From: Vanessa cardui | Taxonomy: Eukaryota > Arthropoda > Insecta > Lepidoptera > Nymphalidae | DNA: 64,000 nucleotides | Assembly (NCBI RefSeq): GCF_905220365.1 | Contig: NC_061130.1 | Coordinates: forward strand, 4,905,501-4,969,500 | Direction: 5' to 3' | Shown: positions 11,739-23,316 of the stretch, in pieces | How the letters are laid out: each line of letters begins with the position of its first letter | Position numbering within the stretch: the first letter of the stretch is position 1 | Made by a program: the position numbers and the translations under genes | Notes under the pieces: model-generated | What the model saw: only the letters and a program-made list of their open reading frames with translations | What the model was told of the DNA's origin: nothing | Databases searched by the model: none

Positions 11739-14616
11739 ATGAAGGTAAACGTCAACACATTATCACCCCTTTATTTATAATATCCATTTTAACATTATGT
11801 ACTAATAATATCAGCATATTTTCATGGTGTACATGCAATTTTATTGTTTAAAAATAACTATCATTTCAGTTGAATAAGATAATATTTATTTAAATATAAT
11901 TTCTTAAATGATGTTAAAAGGATTTTAATTACTACTAGCCTATCATTTTAAAATTAAAATTACAATGTTTTTATATACTTTGAGAATTGTAAATTAAAAA
12001 ATAAAGTAGTTTTTACGATATAGTAATTTCTTAATAAAATATTTTATTGAGACCATTAAAGATAACGGTAATCCTCTGGCTTATTGTGACCTAAAATCAA
12101 AAATCGTAAGGGCGCATTATTTAGTACCTATTTATATGAAGTACTACGTACTTATTTACATGGAGGTAATATCTAGATTCGATCTTTTTTTAAATATATA
12201 ACAAAGTAATTTACTTGTATTTGTCCCAACAGGTATTTGTTTGTTTGATGGCATTAGCCGTTGCCGTCCAAGCCGGCTACCTCGGAGGCGGCGGTGGTGG
12301 GTGGTCCGGTGGTGGCGGAGGCGGATACGGCGGTGGAGGCGGATATGGCGGTGGCAGCAGCGGCTGGTCCAGTGGTGGTGGTGGTGGATACGGCGGCGGC
12401 GGCGGCGGTGGATTTGGAGGTGGCCACGGAGGCGGTGGCGGCGGCGGCGGCCGTAAGTATTCATTTTCTAATTATCTGTATAGACGACCTCCGTGGTCGA
12501 GTGGTGTGTACACCGCTGTTCATGGGTACGCCACCCCGAGGTCCAGGGTTCGATTCCCGGAATCGATGTAGATTACCATAAGTTTTCTATGTTGTCTTGA
12601 GTCTGGGTGTTTGTGGTACCGTCGTTACTTCTGATTTTCCATAACACAAGTGCTTAAGCTACTTACATTGGGATCAGAGTAATGTATGTGATGTTGTCTC
12701 ATATTTATTTATTATTATTTAATATACATGCATAAAACTATTTATACAATAGAAAAAGACAATTAAAATCGTATTGAATACTATACAGCATACAAGGACA
12801 TCGATTATAGAGTTTTTTTCTGTTCACAGAAATTGTGAAGGTTATCAAAGTGATAGTTCCCAGCGGAGGCGGCGGTTACGGTGAGTTTCATCAATAGCTT
12901 TACCATTTCAGAAAATATATCATAATCTAGTTATATAATGCACTTCATGCGAAATAGGTTCGTGACACATGACATGGATCCTAGAGTTTAAGCCCGGATA
13001 AGCGCCACTGAATTTTTGTGTACTAAATTTGTGTTTATAATTCCTCCCGTCAGTGGCGAAGGATAACAACGTAATAAAACCTACATGTGTCGAATGAAAA
13101 ACTATTATGTAATATATGTAATGCAAATGTGTGCATCCGAGTCGTATCCAAGCCATACCTAGAAAAAGAAGACACGGCTTTAGCACAACAGCCTAAGCAC
13201 ATTTACACAATACACGCTGTAACGTTTAGACTCATGAAAATTTGTAGCATTTTCCAATATTTAACCTTTTAAAGTTGATATATCAATACTGTTTGCATTT
13301 TTTTGCATAAAAATACTTAGTATTTTTTGTAATATCTATTTATTTTATTACATATGTAAATCGTTTCTTATTTTTATTTTATAAAAAGAGTTCAATTTAC
13401 ATATTTCATTAATATATAAATTGTAAAAATGCTAGGTAAGCACTTTATCACAAATAATTTTACAAAGTACGAAAGAGGTACCCATTTCCGCGCACTGCCT
13501 TACCTTACATTACAAGAGGTCAAAAGACCAGACACGAGGGTCATCCATTCACTTGATGCCTCAACGAAATGACTTTCGCAATCATCATAGAGTTACAATG
13601 AACAGATGAACGCTATGGACATAATTTTGTGGCAATTAATGTCATAACAGCTTTATGTGCATTCTATTACGTTAAATTTGTGTTAAATAAATAATAAACC
13701 GTTAGAGTTACTTAGCTCCTTTATATATTTATTTTTTTAAATAAAAATGTATATTTGTGGGATATGTAATCCTAACAAATTTGATTGTGATTAAGCTTTA
13801 GTTTTGAGTTTGCCCAAAAAAGTAGCTAGCCCAAAAGAACAAAATGTTTCTTACCCATATTGTACCTACACGTGCGAAGCAGATTAATATATTAAATGTC
13901 AAAAACATTACGTGAATACGATTCCGTCACAATCGTCTTGACATAATAATTGTACTAGATTCATTTATTATAGAAAGTATAGTACGACACAAATTAGATG
14001 TAGCATCGGAAAATGCAATGGAATGAAAATAAAACCGATTACTGCCGATTTACACAACCAATAGAAACAGCTCCTTATCGCGCCATTCGACGCTATTCGT
14101 CGCTATAGATTCACGCGTCAGAGAAAGCAAGTGCATGTAAATCGACACGTCAAATTGACGAATATATTAGGTCATATGATATTACAAGTTATTACGTTTG
14201 TGCAAAGATCATATTCGCGTGAGAAATAAATATTGATAATTTGGCATAGCGTATTTAATTCGGCTGTGATCGGTTTTACGAATTTTGCCGATGCGACAAC
14301 TAAGTTGTGTCGTACTATACCTATAATCTAATTTTTCGTTTTTATATCAGGCGGCGGCGGCGGCTTCGGAGGTGGTAGCGGTGGTGGCTGGAAATCCGGC
14401 GGCGGTGGCGGCTTCGGAGGCGGCAGCGGTGGTGGCTGGAAATCTGGCGGCGGCGGCGGCTTCGGAGGCGGCTGGAAATCTGGCGGCGGTGGCGGCTACG
14501 GCGGCGGTAGCAGTGGTGGCTGGAAATCCGGCGGCTTCGGAGGCGGTAGCGGCTTCGGTGGCGGCAGCGGTGGTGGCTGGAAATCCGGCGGCGGTGGTTC
14601 CTCCGGTTGGTGGTGA
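11739..14616 (+). CDS. glycine-rich secreted cuticle-type protein, 4 exons, 180 aa
   Basis: Exons 11739-11744, 12233-12452, 12830-12880 and 14351-14616 join in frame, all with GT/AG borders. Residues 1-16 (MKVFVCLMALAVAVQA) are a signal peptide. The mature protein is mostly glycine, with GGYGGG and GGGFGGG runs in exon 2, a short hydrophobic hinge (QIVKVIKVIVPSG) in exon 3, and five GWKSGG repeats ending GSSGWW in exon 4. The two-codon first exon split from the rest of the signal peptide is the classic layout of insect cuticle genes. A structural role in cuticle is inferred; glycine-rich antimicrobial or eggshell proteins are alternatives. AATAAA follows at 14655-14660. Introns 2 and 3 carry transposon copies. 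Confidence 0.82.
12483..12715 (+). mobile_element. tRNA-derived SINE (type 2) in intron 2 of the cuticle-type gene
   Basis: Head gacctccgtggtcgagtggt with B box gggttcgattcccgg near 12546-12560, body with gtttgtggtaccgtcgttac, and 3' end tgtatgtgatgttgtctcat followed by a (TTTA)-like tail. It lies only 30 bp after the exon 2 donor and fills most of the 377-bp intron. Confidence 0.85.
12957..13160 (+). mobile_element. degenerate CAA/TTG-tailed SINE in intron 3
   Basis: Recognisable blocks are 'gtttaagcccggataagcgc', 'ctaaatttgtgtttataatt' and 'cagtggcgaaggataacaac'. The head and tail are eroded. The copy is much older than those at 7588 or 42231. Confidence 0.5.
13977..14321. mobile_element. 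345-bp MITE-like element with terminal inverted repeats, intron 3
   Basis: The ends are inverted: gtatagtacgacacaa at 13977 and ttgtgtcgtactatac ending at about 14320. Similarity continues imperfectly inward for about 40-60 bp (gcatcgg...aaaaccgat against atcggttttacgaattttgccgatgc). It has no ORF, so it is non-autonomous. Flanks are consistent with a TA duplication but do not prove it. Its right half matches 45733-45813. Confidence 0.7.
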
Positions 14617-14660
14617 TCTCTCGAATAACGAATGTCAATATAACAATACCTCAAAATAAA

Positions 14661-15173
14661 AAAAATCTTTTAATTCTTTCAAAGTACATACCTACTTACC
14701 TCGACCTATAAGTACACAAAAAAGTATTTAGTTTTTACTTACGGGGAAAATTTTATTCACTCTTAGTCAGTTTTATGTGTAGTTACCAAAAAGAATTGAA
14801 ATTAAGTCAAAAAATTCGTAAATTTTTACAAATTGCCAAAAAATAACCATTAATCAATAAACAAATAGCACAAGTCAACACGGTTTTTGAGTCTGATTTC
14901 TGTGGTGCTGATTTTGATTAATTATGTCTAACCAAACAAGGAAAATATATTTTTATCTAATAAAGTTTGCTTTTGTAGCAACTTAAGAAAAAGAACTGTA
15001 ATTCATTTGTGAATAATATTTATTTACATGGAACAATAAAGGTAAATCTCTAAATACATATAAAAAAACATAAAATATTTTAAAAATGGACATTTTTTGT
15101 TTTTCTTCAATGTAAGTAGGAACTTTCTCTTATTAAGCTCCATACGTAGTCACCAATCCTTCTTGAGCAAATT
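14661..15173. other. intergenic, 3' flank of the cuticle-type gene
   Basis: It contains further AATAAA motifs near 14855. No ORF or repeat recognised. Confidence 0.5.
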
Positions 15174-15554
15174 TCACTGTTTAAGCCGGGATGCTAATAT
15201 TTTCGCTTTAAGTTTCATGTAAAGTTCAGACTGTTCAGAAGATGATTTATCATTAAACTCTTCTGAATCAATAAGTGGCTCAACAGACACTGATTCGGGT
15301 AAGAATTCGCGGCATCCGCTACTACTAGACATTTGTAATAGCGGCAGCTGTTCCTTTGGTTTTAAACGAGAAGGCACAGGAAAATGTTCTCTGTGGGATA
15401 CTGGAGCGGTTGTTGATGGTAGTTCTGGGTACTGAATTTTCTTGGCATTTTTGCCAGCTCGACGCTTGCGTTGATCAACTACACAAAAGTAGCAATCATT
15501 TATGTGATTAGTGGGCTCTCTCCATATCGAGAATATGCGTACTGCGAACTTCAT
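15174..15554 (-). pseudogene. decayed ORF with WREP...H..DCYFC motif, repeated insect family
   Basis: A 126-codon open frame begins near a WREPTNHINDCYFC motif (a Cys/His-rich, zinc-knuckle-like block) followed by KIQYPELPSTT and an acidic serine-rich stretch. It ends SRLKQ then TGA. I recall a multi-copy insect family with the same opening motif and a 'SRLK-W-NLL' continuation. Here the codon after SRLKQ is TGA where TGG would be expected, and NLL does follow, so this looks like a pseudogene or transposon fragment. No function is assigned, and the family identification is from memory. Confidence 0.5.
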
Positions 15555-15820
15555 ACATTTTTTATCGTCTCAATACCAAGCTGGAAAAAATAACACACAT
15601 ACATATATATTGGTACACACGTTGCTCATAACATATCGTAATTTTTTTGCAATTAGTAAACTTGAAAGCTATGGTGTACTCTTGTACCTTCTAATGTGTT
15701 TTTGCAGTTACCACACGGGAATTTAGGTGCCTCTATTTTATCTTGACTTCGAATAGGAAGATTAAAATAAGCTTCACAAAGTCTTATATTTAATGAAAAA
15801 CTATTTTTTTAGCCCTTATT

Positions 15821-16757
15821 TCAATGAATTCGACACAAATGTAACAAAAAGAGTTTATGTTATTTAACGCTTTTTGGAATCCATTTTGGACTTCGCGCAA
15901 CACGAATGACGTCATTTCTCGGTAATGCTCACGCGCATACTGCTGAGACTACCCGCCGCTCCCCGTAAACAACCGGTAAAATGCCGGTACAGGCACCTCT
16001 GTATTATATTATATGACTAATAAATACAAAATAAAAATTAATTCAAACATGAGTGAAAATTTTGCGACGATCTTTATAAAATACCTTACACAAAAGCATT
16101 ACAATCATATAAACTATAATTTTATTTGTGAAAATTATTAATCCTTATAAAAAAACAATATTCACCTTGTATGCGGAGTGGGCTATTCGAACCAGTAGTT
16201 TGAGAGATAATTGACGCATGGAAAAATAAGCAGTACGTTCGTATAGATTCGGATATCGGTTGGCGTAACACATACGCATGTATAAATTTAATCGCTTAGA
16301 AATATCTCGTAACAATATTTAAATTTTAACCGTACGAAGTCGGGTCCGGATGCTTGTTTTACTTTATAGAACTTACAGTATTAATAAAAATGGCAGACCT
16401 CATTAGCTTTTGATAAAACTTAGTGCTCTAATCTAAAATTCTTACTAATATTCAAGTCTCGTGCTTATATTAGGTATGATTTGGTCAGATTTTTATTTGA
16501 TTCAATAATTAGCAAGGACTTGCAAAGATTTTATAGCTTGCTTGGTTGGTCACTTCAACCAATTTTTTTACAGATATCGCTCCGGATGTCACTTTTAATA
16601 TCATTGAAGATAACACTCTAATTCTGATTTGAATAGTGATGTTGATATGAAAAATAAAATGGAATAAAACTACATTTAATTATATAAAATAAATATACAA
16701 AACATCTTTATTTACAGTTTAACATGTATAAAAATAATATTTTTTTAACATTTACTC
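15821..16757. other. intergenic with a GC-rich island
   Basis: 15,890-16,000 is unusually GC/CpG-rich (acgaatgacgtcatttctcg, ctacccgccgctccccgtaa) against an AT-rich background. It includes a perfect TGACGTCA site, the CRE/ATF type. It may be the old promoter of the decayed minus-strand ORF at 15174-15554. The AATAAA of the next gene lies at 16707-16712 (minus strand). Confidence 0.45.
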
Positions 16758-18927
16758 CTAAAATTTCTTGTTGCTTTTCTTTTTTCCAAATTTTTGCCTT
16801 TTAATTCTGTTTGGATCATAATTTTCTTTGTCAGATGAATCAGTACTAAGTGGGGTATGTCCACGGGGTACAGGTTTCTTTCTGTTGACATATTCATGAG
16901 CCTCCATTGAGGATAGTACACCAAAATTGCTGCAAATAAATCATTATTAAATCGAGAGTTTAGCATAAAAATTAAATTGGTGAGGTTATAGTATCTTCAT
17001 TTGCAACTTTAAAGTCAGCCCCAATAAACTAAAAAACTTCTAAACCTATTAATAAAACTTGTACAGAACATGCAGCAATATTATTTTGGAAATAGTCATG
17101 GTTTCATTTCACCCATTTTCAATTTGGGAGACATTTTTTTTATTTATAAGTTAAAAGAAATAAATTAGAATCATTTATCTTTCAGAATTAAGAAGTTATT
17201 TATTGACATACTCATACATTTCTTTATGAACTTCTGCAGTGGCTTCCACAATGCAAACATTTTCATAAATATCACTGTCTGTGTCTGAATCCTCTATTAT
17301 CAAACATTTTCTCTTTGGAGGTAATACATTAACATTGTCGCTTATAATTTTTGATATATTTTCATCATTGTTAAGTGTTTCTTCCTTATTATCAACTAAA
17401 TTAGCAATTTTCATTTCCTCCGGAGATGATATTTTTTCTTTATAACTTTGACTTTCAGTGTTGATAGTAGAGGGTGGTTCGGTTGTGGAGGTGTTGGGTT
17501 CTGTTCTATCTGTATCCATATTAGTCTGTATTTGGACAGACTGTTTATTTATTTCTATATTTCTTACAGGGCATTGTGAACATTTGATGGTGGTTATAAA
17601 CTTTTCAGTATCAATAATAACTGTCACACTTTTTGGAGTATCAGGTTTTTCATAAATACATTTATCATTTGTACATTCATTACAGATCTTATGTAATGAG
17701 CTTTTTTTATAAAATGGTATTTTGAAAAAGCCTTTTTTGAGTAATTTTGGTTTTGTGAGTATAGTGGGTTTTGTTAATGTGATGTTATTGTCTGATTGAC
17801 CGGAATCAGTATAATCACAGGAGTATAATTTTTCAGCCTCTTGTACAGCAATTATTGCTAGCCTATCTTTATCAATGCATTCTTCTTGAGAGTTATCTAT
17901 AACAACAGAATCCTCGTCAACAACAATTCCACTTTCATCATTTTCATATTTACTTCTTTGCAAGTAAGTGTTTTCATTATTACTTAGGGATCGAGGTACT
18001 GTAATGAACTGCTTATTTTTATTTTTAGGTGTAAGCCTCAACTTTTTTTTACTATTCTTATCCATTATTTTTATATGAGTTCTTTTTCTATTTGAAACTC
18101 TTTCATTATTGTCTTTAACTAAACTAGAATCTTTAGCAAAACTTTGACCATTCACATTTAAATCAGCAAATGGTTTACGAGGTAGATTACTGGACTTCCC
18201 TGAGGTTGATTCATTGTTTTTCAGCCACTGCTGAACATAATCTACAGTATTTTCCATATTTAACACATTAGATACACATTCACCAGCTAAAAGTGGCAAT
18301 TTTGAATTTTCTTTATCATTTATTATATATTTTGTACTTTTTCTCTTGTTACAATATTTTGAAGGTGCTTGTATACATTTTGGAAATATTTCTTTTTCCA
18401 ACTTCAATTGTTCAGAAAGTCTTAGACTTTTGTAAACTGAAACAAAAAGATTAGATTAATGATCTGCTAAGATTTACATCATTTTAGACGATGAATATGA
18501 ACGCAAAAGCAATCTTAATGTAACATTTAATAATAGACAGATTTACATAATTATATCAAATAAAAAACTGTAATACCATCGAGGTTGAATAAATCTTGAA
18601 ATGTAGTTAAAAGATGTGAAACATGTTCGATGCGTTGCCCGAAAGGCACATCGATACAATTAGTCGAAGTGGTAGGTGGTGAAAGGCAACGTATACAATA
18701 TTCGGCGGTTATGGCACAGTTATTACAGACGAAATGCCCACACGGATATCTTATGATAGGTCCACTCAACAGGTCGCTAAGAAACAAAAATTAAATAGTT
18801 ATTTTGTTATGTTATCACGGTGAAACGTATATAAACAAAAAACGTCATCTCACCAAATAACACATCGATTATTATCAACTAAAGTTTTTACGTAATTAAC
18901 CGCAACTTCTTTATTAAAGTTACTCAT
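16758..18927 (-). CDS. RING protein resembling BARD1/BRCA1 N-terminus, 4 exons, 554 aa
   Basis: Exons 18854-18927, 18577-18776, 17218-18436 and 16758-16929 join in frame with consensus splice sites. The N-terminus holds a RING with C22, C25, C37, H39, C42, C45, C52 and C55, followed by a helix-like segment (QRIEHVSHLLTTFQDLFNL) as after the RING of BARD1. The remainder is long, hydrophilic and Ser/Asn/Lys-rich, with a VQQWLKN motif, and ends in a basic RIKRQKFGKKK block, a likely nuclear signal. KEN boxes at 133-135 and 532-534 suggest APC/C control. A polyadenylation signal about 45 nt after the stop supports the end. Unlike BARD1 (777 aa in human) there are no ankyrin or BRCT domains. A RING E3 or E3-partner role is inferred; orthology is uncertain. 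Confidence 0.72.
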
Positions 18928-21900
18928 AATAATAGTGCCATTATAAAACTTTTGCAAAATTCAGTTGTTCTAAATTAATCTATATTATTTTTTTATGTTA
19001 AAGCACAGAAGTATTTTATAATTGATATTGATACGTATTATTATTTAGGATCTTTGAGTCCGATTTCCACTAGATTTTGACAACAGTCAACATTTCTGTC
19101 TCATCGGCAAAAATACAGATAAAAAATATAATTTTAAGTATCTGGATAAAAGTCTTTTTGAACACACATATACTATTTTTTTTAAACGATGTTGTATAAA
19201 TATAACTTGGTATCAATTATAATAAAGAAAATACATTAAGTTCCGAAAAGAACATTTATCATTTTATACTATATAGTATAAATTGTGAATGTACACATTA
19301 AAGACACTACAGGATCCAGTGCCCAGGTTTGCATACGAATGGCACAAAATAGGAATGACTGGGGCAGGTGATGCAAAGTGTATAGGAGAATCACATATAT
19401 GGTCGTCGCGACCCTCAGTAATGAGGAAACGACCAAGGAGAAGAAATATATTGTACTATGTTTTTTACACCATACCGATACTACGGAGACCAAAGTATTT
19501 GTTATATAAATATATAAGTGTACACTGATAATTCGGTATAATCACATTCTCAATCCCGGGATTTGGTTATATATAACATATATAACCAATAATATAAATC
19601 CGATCATAGAAGAATTATGCAGGTCAGACAGAATGTCTGCCAAGAGTATTACAACACGAGGAAACCCACATCACTGATCATACCCCCAGATGATGTCTGA
19701 AGCGTCCCAATCCGAGGACTTAAGAAGACACCCTTCGTACTCCGAGCAGTTAAGTGGGCTCTCAACACCCGAATTAATTACACCGTAGACTACCAGTGAC
19801 TTTGAAAAAAAAAATAAAATTCTGCCACCAGTTTCTTTAAAAAGACTATTGCTAAAGTGAAGGCAGCCGAATAGGCTAGAGACCGGAACGTCCTTCTTCA
19901 GGAAAATTCATATGTTCCTAAAGGAAGCCTTTGGGCCGTACCATGAACCATGTCTACGATATGTAAATTATAAAAATATCGAGTTTTCCACTAGGTAGTC
20001 AGGTATATCACTTTTCCACCTTTCAGTGTATATCATAATCAATAGCGCCTACTATAGCCACTGGAAATATTCATATCTAATTAAATCATTAATCCAATAA
20101 TTTATAAAGCATGTTACTGTAAATTAAAAATGGTCACGTCGTATTGACTGGAGACCATACAACTGCGCAGGACATGTACATATATCATTAATCGCAAGGC
20201 AAAGCAAAGGTGCAATATTATTTCTCTTAATCCGTTATGACGGCAAATGAATGGCATCATTGGAGAGGGTTCAGTCGCAGGAATAACAGCTTTACGTGCC
20301 TACCCTGGTATAGAAGCGTAATAATTTCCAACTTTCAGGACTATTTTTGGCATTATTCGACAAATATACTCAAAAACCTTTTTACGGCCCAACCTTGAGA
20401 CAGAAATACCAAAATCTTGGGGTTTCCGTGGCCTAACATTCGATATCTAAGGTAATAAGACAGATAAAGTTAAATATAATAGCACAGGCAAGTACTTACC
20501 TACTGAAATAATTTTTCAAAGCCTTTTTTAAATCTAATTAAAAACCCTCAACTTTCGTATACTTATTTATTTCCAAGTATTTGTACTATTGTTAAAACAG
20601 TTATATGTTATATTTTGTTTATTTCGAAGTAAACTAAGATTTGGGTAGACATTACTATCGACTTTAATGGGTAATGTTAAATTCAGCACAACCTAGCATA
20701 CAGATAAAATATAGAATGTATAGCTTTAGCATAAATGTACATTGTAAATATATAAAATCAGAATCCTACGACATATTTAAATAATATACAAAAATATGAC
20801 AACTACTTAATATATCAATATTTATAACAATAGTCATTACTACTTCAAAATATAATTTATGTATACCTACTAATTTATCGATAATTTTAATTTACGTAGA
20901 CCAAAAATTCTATTATAATACTTAATACTAAGGAATATATGGTATTAAAAAATCATATATACGAAATAAAGACCTGTCGCATAAAATAAGACATACCAAA
21001 AAAAATCACTTATTTCGTCTCAAAATAAATCAAATAAAAAAAACTTTACAGAATTGTACTTCGTATTTTCGAAGAAGATATGTTACTTTATTTACATACT
21101 TATTCATTCATGTTTATAACAATAACATTATATACATTTAATCAATACTACAAACAGAAAGTAAATAAGTAACTTTTTTTAAACATTGGTTAAACTGTTG
21201 TCAAACGTAAGCATTTGGACTGCAATAAATTCATGCTATAAAGTTGTTAGATTTTTGCGATACACGCCATCCATAAATATTGTTCAGGCCTTGATTAATT
21301 ACACAATGCTGCTTTCTTCGATTTACAAAGAAATAAGCTTTAAACTAACACCCCTTAGTTTAAAGGTAAATCCGATTATATTAGATTAGATCCGAAATAG
21401 ATTTATTTAGACAAGGCTAATTTTTGAACTTTATTATTCAGTTTCAGAGTTTAAAATAAACTTTCATCCATAGTACAATCTCTATTTTAAAGGGAAATAC
21501 CTGATTTACATAACACATCAAGTGAGGAAATTAAGTCACCAAATGAATAGTTTACATATGAATAGTTTTAATAAACTTAATGGTAAAAGTCAACACTTTA
21601 AATTTGTAAATATATTGCATGTTATTAAAGCACTTTTAAGCAAAATGTAAGTAACAAACCAAAGAAAAATATATTATATTTAATATGTTCAAATTATAAT
21701 TTTAACATTATACAGCTGAGATAACTAACACAATATTTAATAACTACATTATCAAGACCCTCATAGGGCTTAAAAAATTTTGTACATCACAACAAGTCGT
21801 AAAGTCATTTTATAATTTTCAACCAAATTAAATGTCATCGTATTAAAATTTTGAAATATTTCCCAAATAGGTTTTCATTTACAAATAAAATTTTATTACA

Positions 21901-22501
21901 ATTTTTCCTTATCACATACTGCAAAATATAATTTACAAAACAATCAAAGTTAACAACTAAAGAGTTTTACTCTACATGATTGGTGGAATTACATTTTAAA
22001 ACAATAAATCTATAATAATCTACAAAAATTTATAAAACAAATTCAATGAGGTATATAATATAAGTCTATTATTATTGTTTAATATAGAAGTAATTAAAAT
22101 CTACACATTGTCTCTCAGTAACATTTTAATGTTAATGTTTAAAATATTTACTTGAAGTGTGTTAGCATTGGATAATTGTGCACAAGTATTAATATGACTA
22201 AACAAATTATAATTGTTTTATTGCTAAATAACATAACATAATACCTTGAGTCTTTTTTACAGACATTTTCGTATCCTTAATCCCGATTGTTGTGTACATA
22301 TTTAATACAAACAGTTTGTACCATCAGGATAAATATTTTGTTAAAAATATAACAAGCTACTGTACCTTTTTTAAATTTTGAATTTTTTTTTAAAATGCTT
22401 TTAGCAATTCAAAAATTCATAACATCTCCAGGACCGGTACTTTTAATAGACGTTTGTAAATAATACTTTTTAAGGGTGTCATGTATGCATTGGTTACAAG
22501 C
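18928..22501. other. repeat-rich intergenic region
   Basis: 19310-19460 looks like the end of a LINE reverse-transcriptase ORF (MRKRPRRRN-type end), heavily mutated. 20150-20430 matches the repeat family with 'gcgcaggac...acagctttacgtgcc' also at 36115 and 43125. The part from 20,430 to 22,500 is very AT-rich with no gene seen; the 3' UTR of the downstream minus-strand menin gene could extend into it. Confidence 0.45.
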
Positions 22502-22818
22502 CAATGATGTTCTAGTAAACAGATATGTCATTAACGCATAAAAAGTGAAGACTAGAAAACGTCCAAATTGGGATGTTTGCCTTTAGTCGTTTTCTTCATA
22601 ATTATGCCAGTTATACGTTATAATACATCATAATTATGTAGTAATGCGCTTTGCGTTATTAAAACATCTAGTTATCCCTTTTACTTATTTTTTTTATCAA
22701 GCTATTTTTACTTGTAACGAAATGTAAAATAAACGGTCCCCGGCGCGGCACACTTTTTTCTGTTGTTTAGTATGGGTATAACATATCTGTTTATTAGAAT
22801 CAAATCATTGTTACATGC
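22494..22818. mobile_element. hAT-type MITE, copy 1 (309 bp, with 8-bp duplication)
   Basis: The element spans 22502-22810, starts CAATGATGTTCTAGTAAACA and ends in the imperfect complement (tctgtttattagaat...cattg). Flanks are TTACAAGC (22494-22501) and TTACATGC (22811-22818), an 8-bp duplication with one mismatch. An 8-bp duplication plus CAATG ends is the hAT signature. There is no transposase ORF, so it is non-autonomous. A same-length copy is at 44401-44709. Confidence 0.88.
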
Positions 22819-23316
22819 ATAAATTATCATTAGTTTTCTATTAACTATTTATTATTATTATAATAAACGGCACAAGTGTAATATATCTTAAGAAATGTTG
22901 AATTTGTTTCATAAGATACTTTTAAAAACTTGAGGTCATATTATTATTATAAGGAATACCTTAAAATAGTTTCTATGAGCTTCTATACAACAGCCAACAC
23001 TATGGCTTATACACCTAATAATAAAAAAGCATTAAAGAAACATTAATAATAACTGTTTAAATGTTAAATATTTTCAATACATAAGTAATATATAATTATA
23101 TATTCTACATTTTCAAAATAAAAATTTAACAATGTAGAACTACAGTAAGTATAAAGTAAATTAATCATTATAGCAATTATTGAAATGATAATCTTTCTAT
23201 GAAATAAAATACTTTAAAGCTTCTAGTAAAGATTCAAAAATAGATTATGACATTATTTAGAATAGCTAGTTCTATAGTAAAGACAAATATATACATAAAG
23301 TATGTATTAAAATAAC
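22819..23316. other. 3' flank of menin
   Basis: AT-rich sequence between the MITE and the menin stop codon, probably including menin 3' UTR (minus strand). No separate feature seen. Confidence 0.45.

Noticed and set aside
12156..12464. Minus-strand and alternate-frame ORFs over the glycine-rich exon 2
   Set aside because: They are His/Arg or Val/Ala low-complexity readings of GGN repeats; the signal peptide and splice phases support only the plus glycine frame.
14342..14638. Ala/Val-rich and Arg/Ser-rich ORFs over exon 4
   Set aside because: Shadow frames of the Gly/Trp/Lys repeats with no start or splice context.
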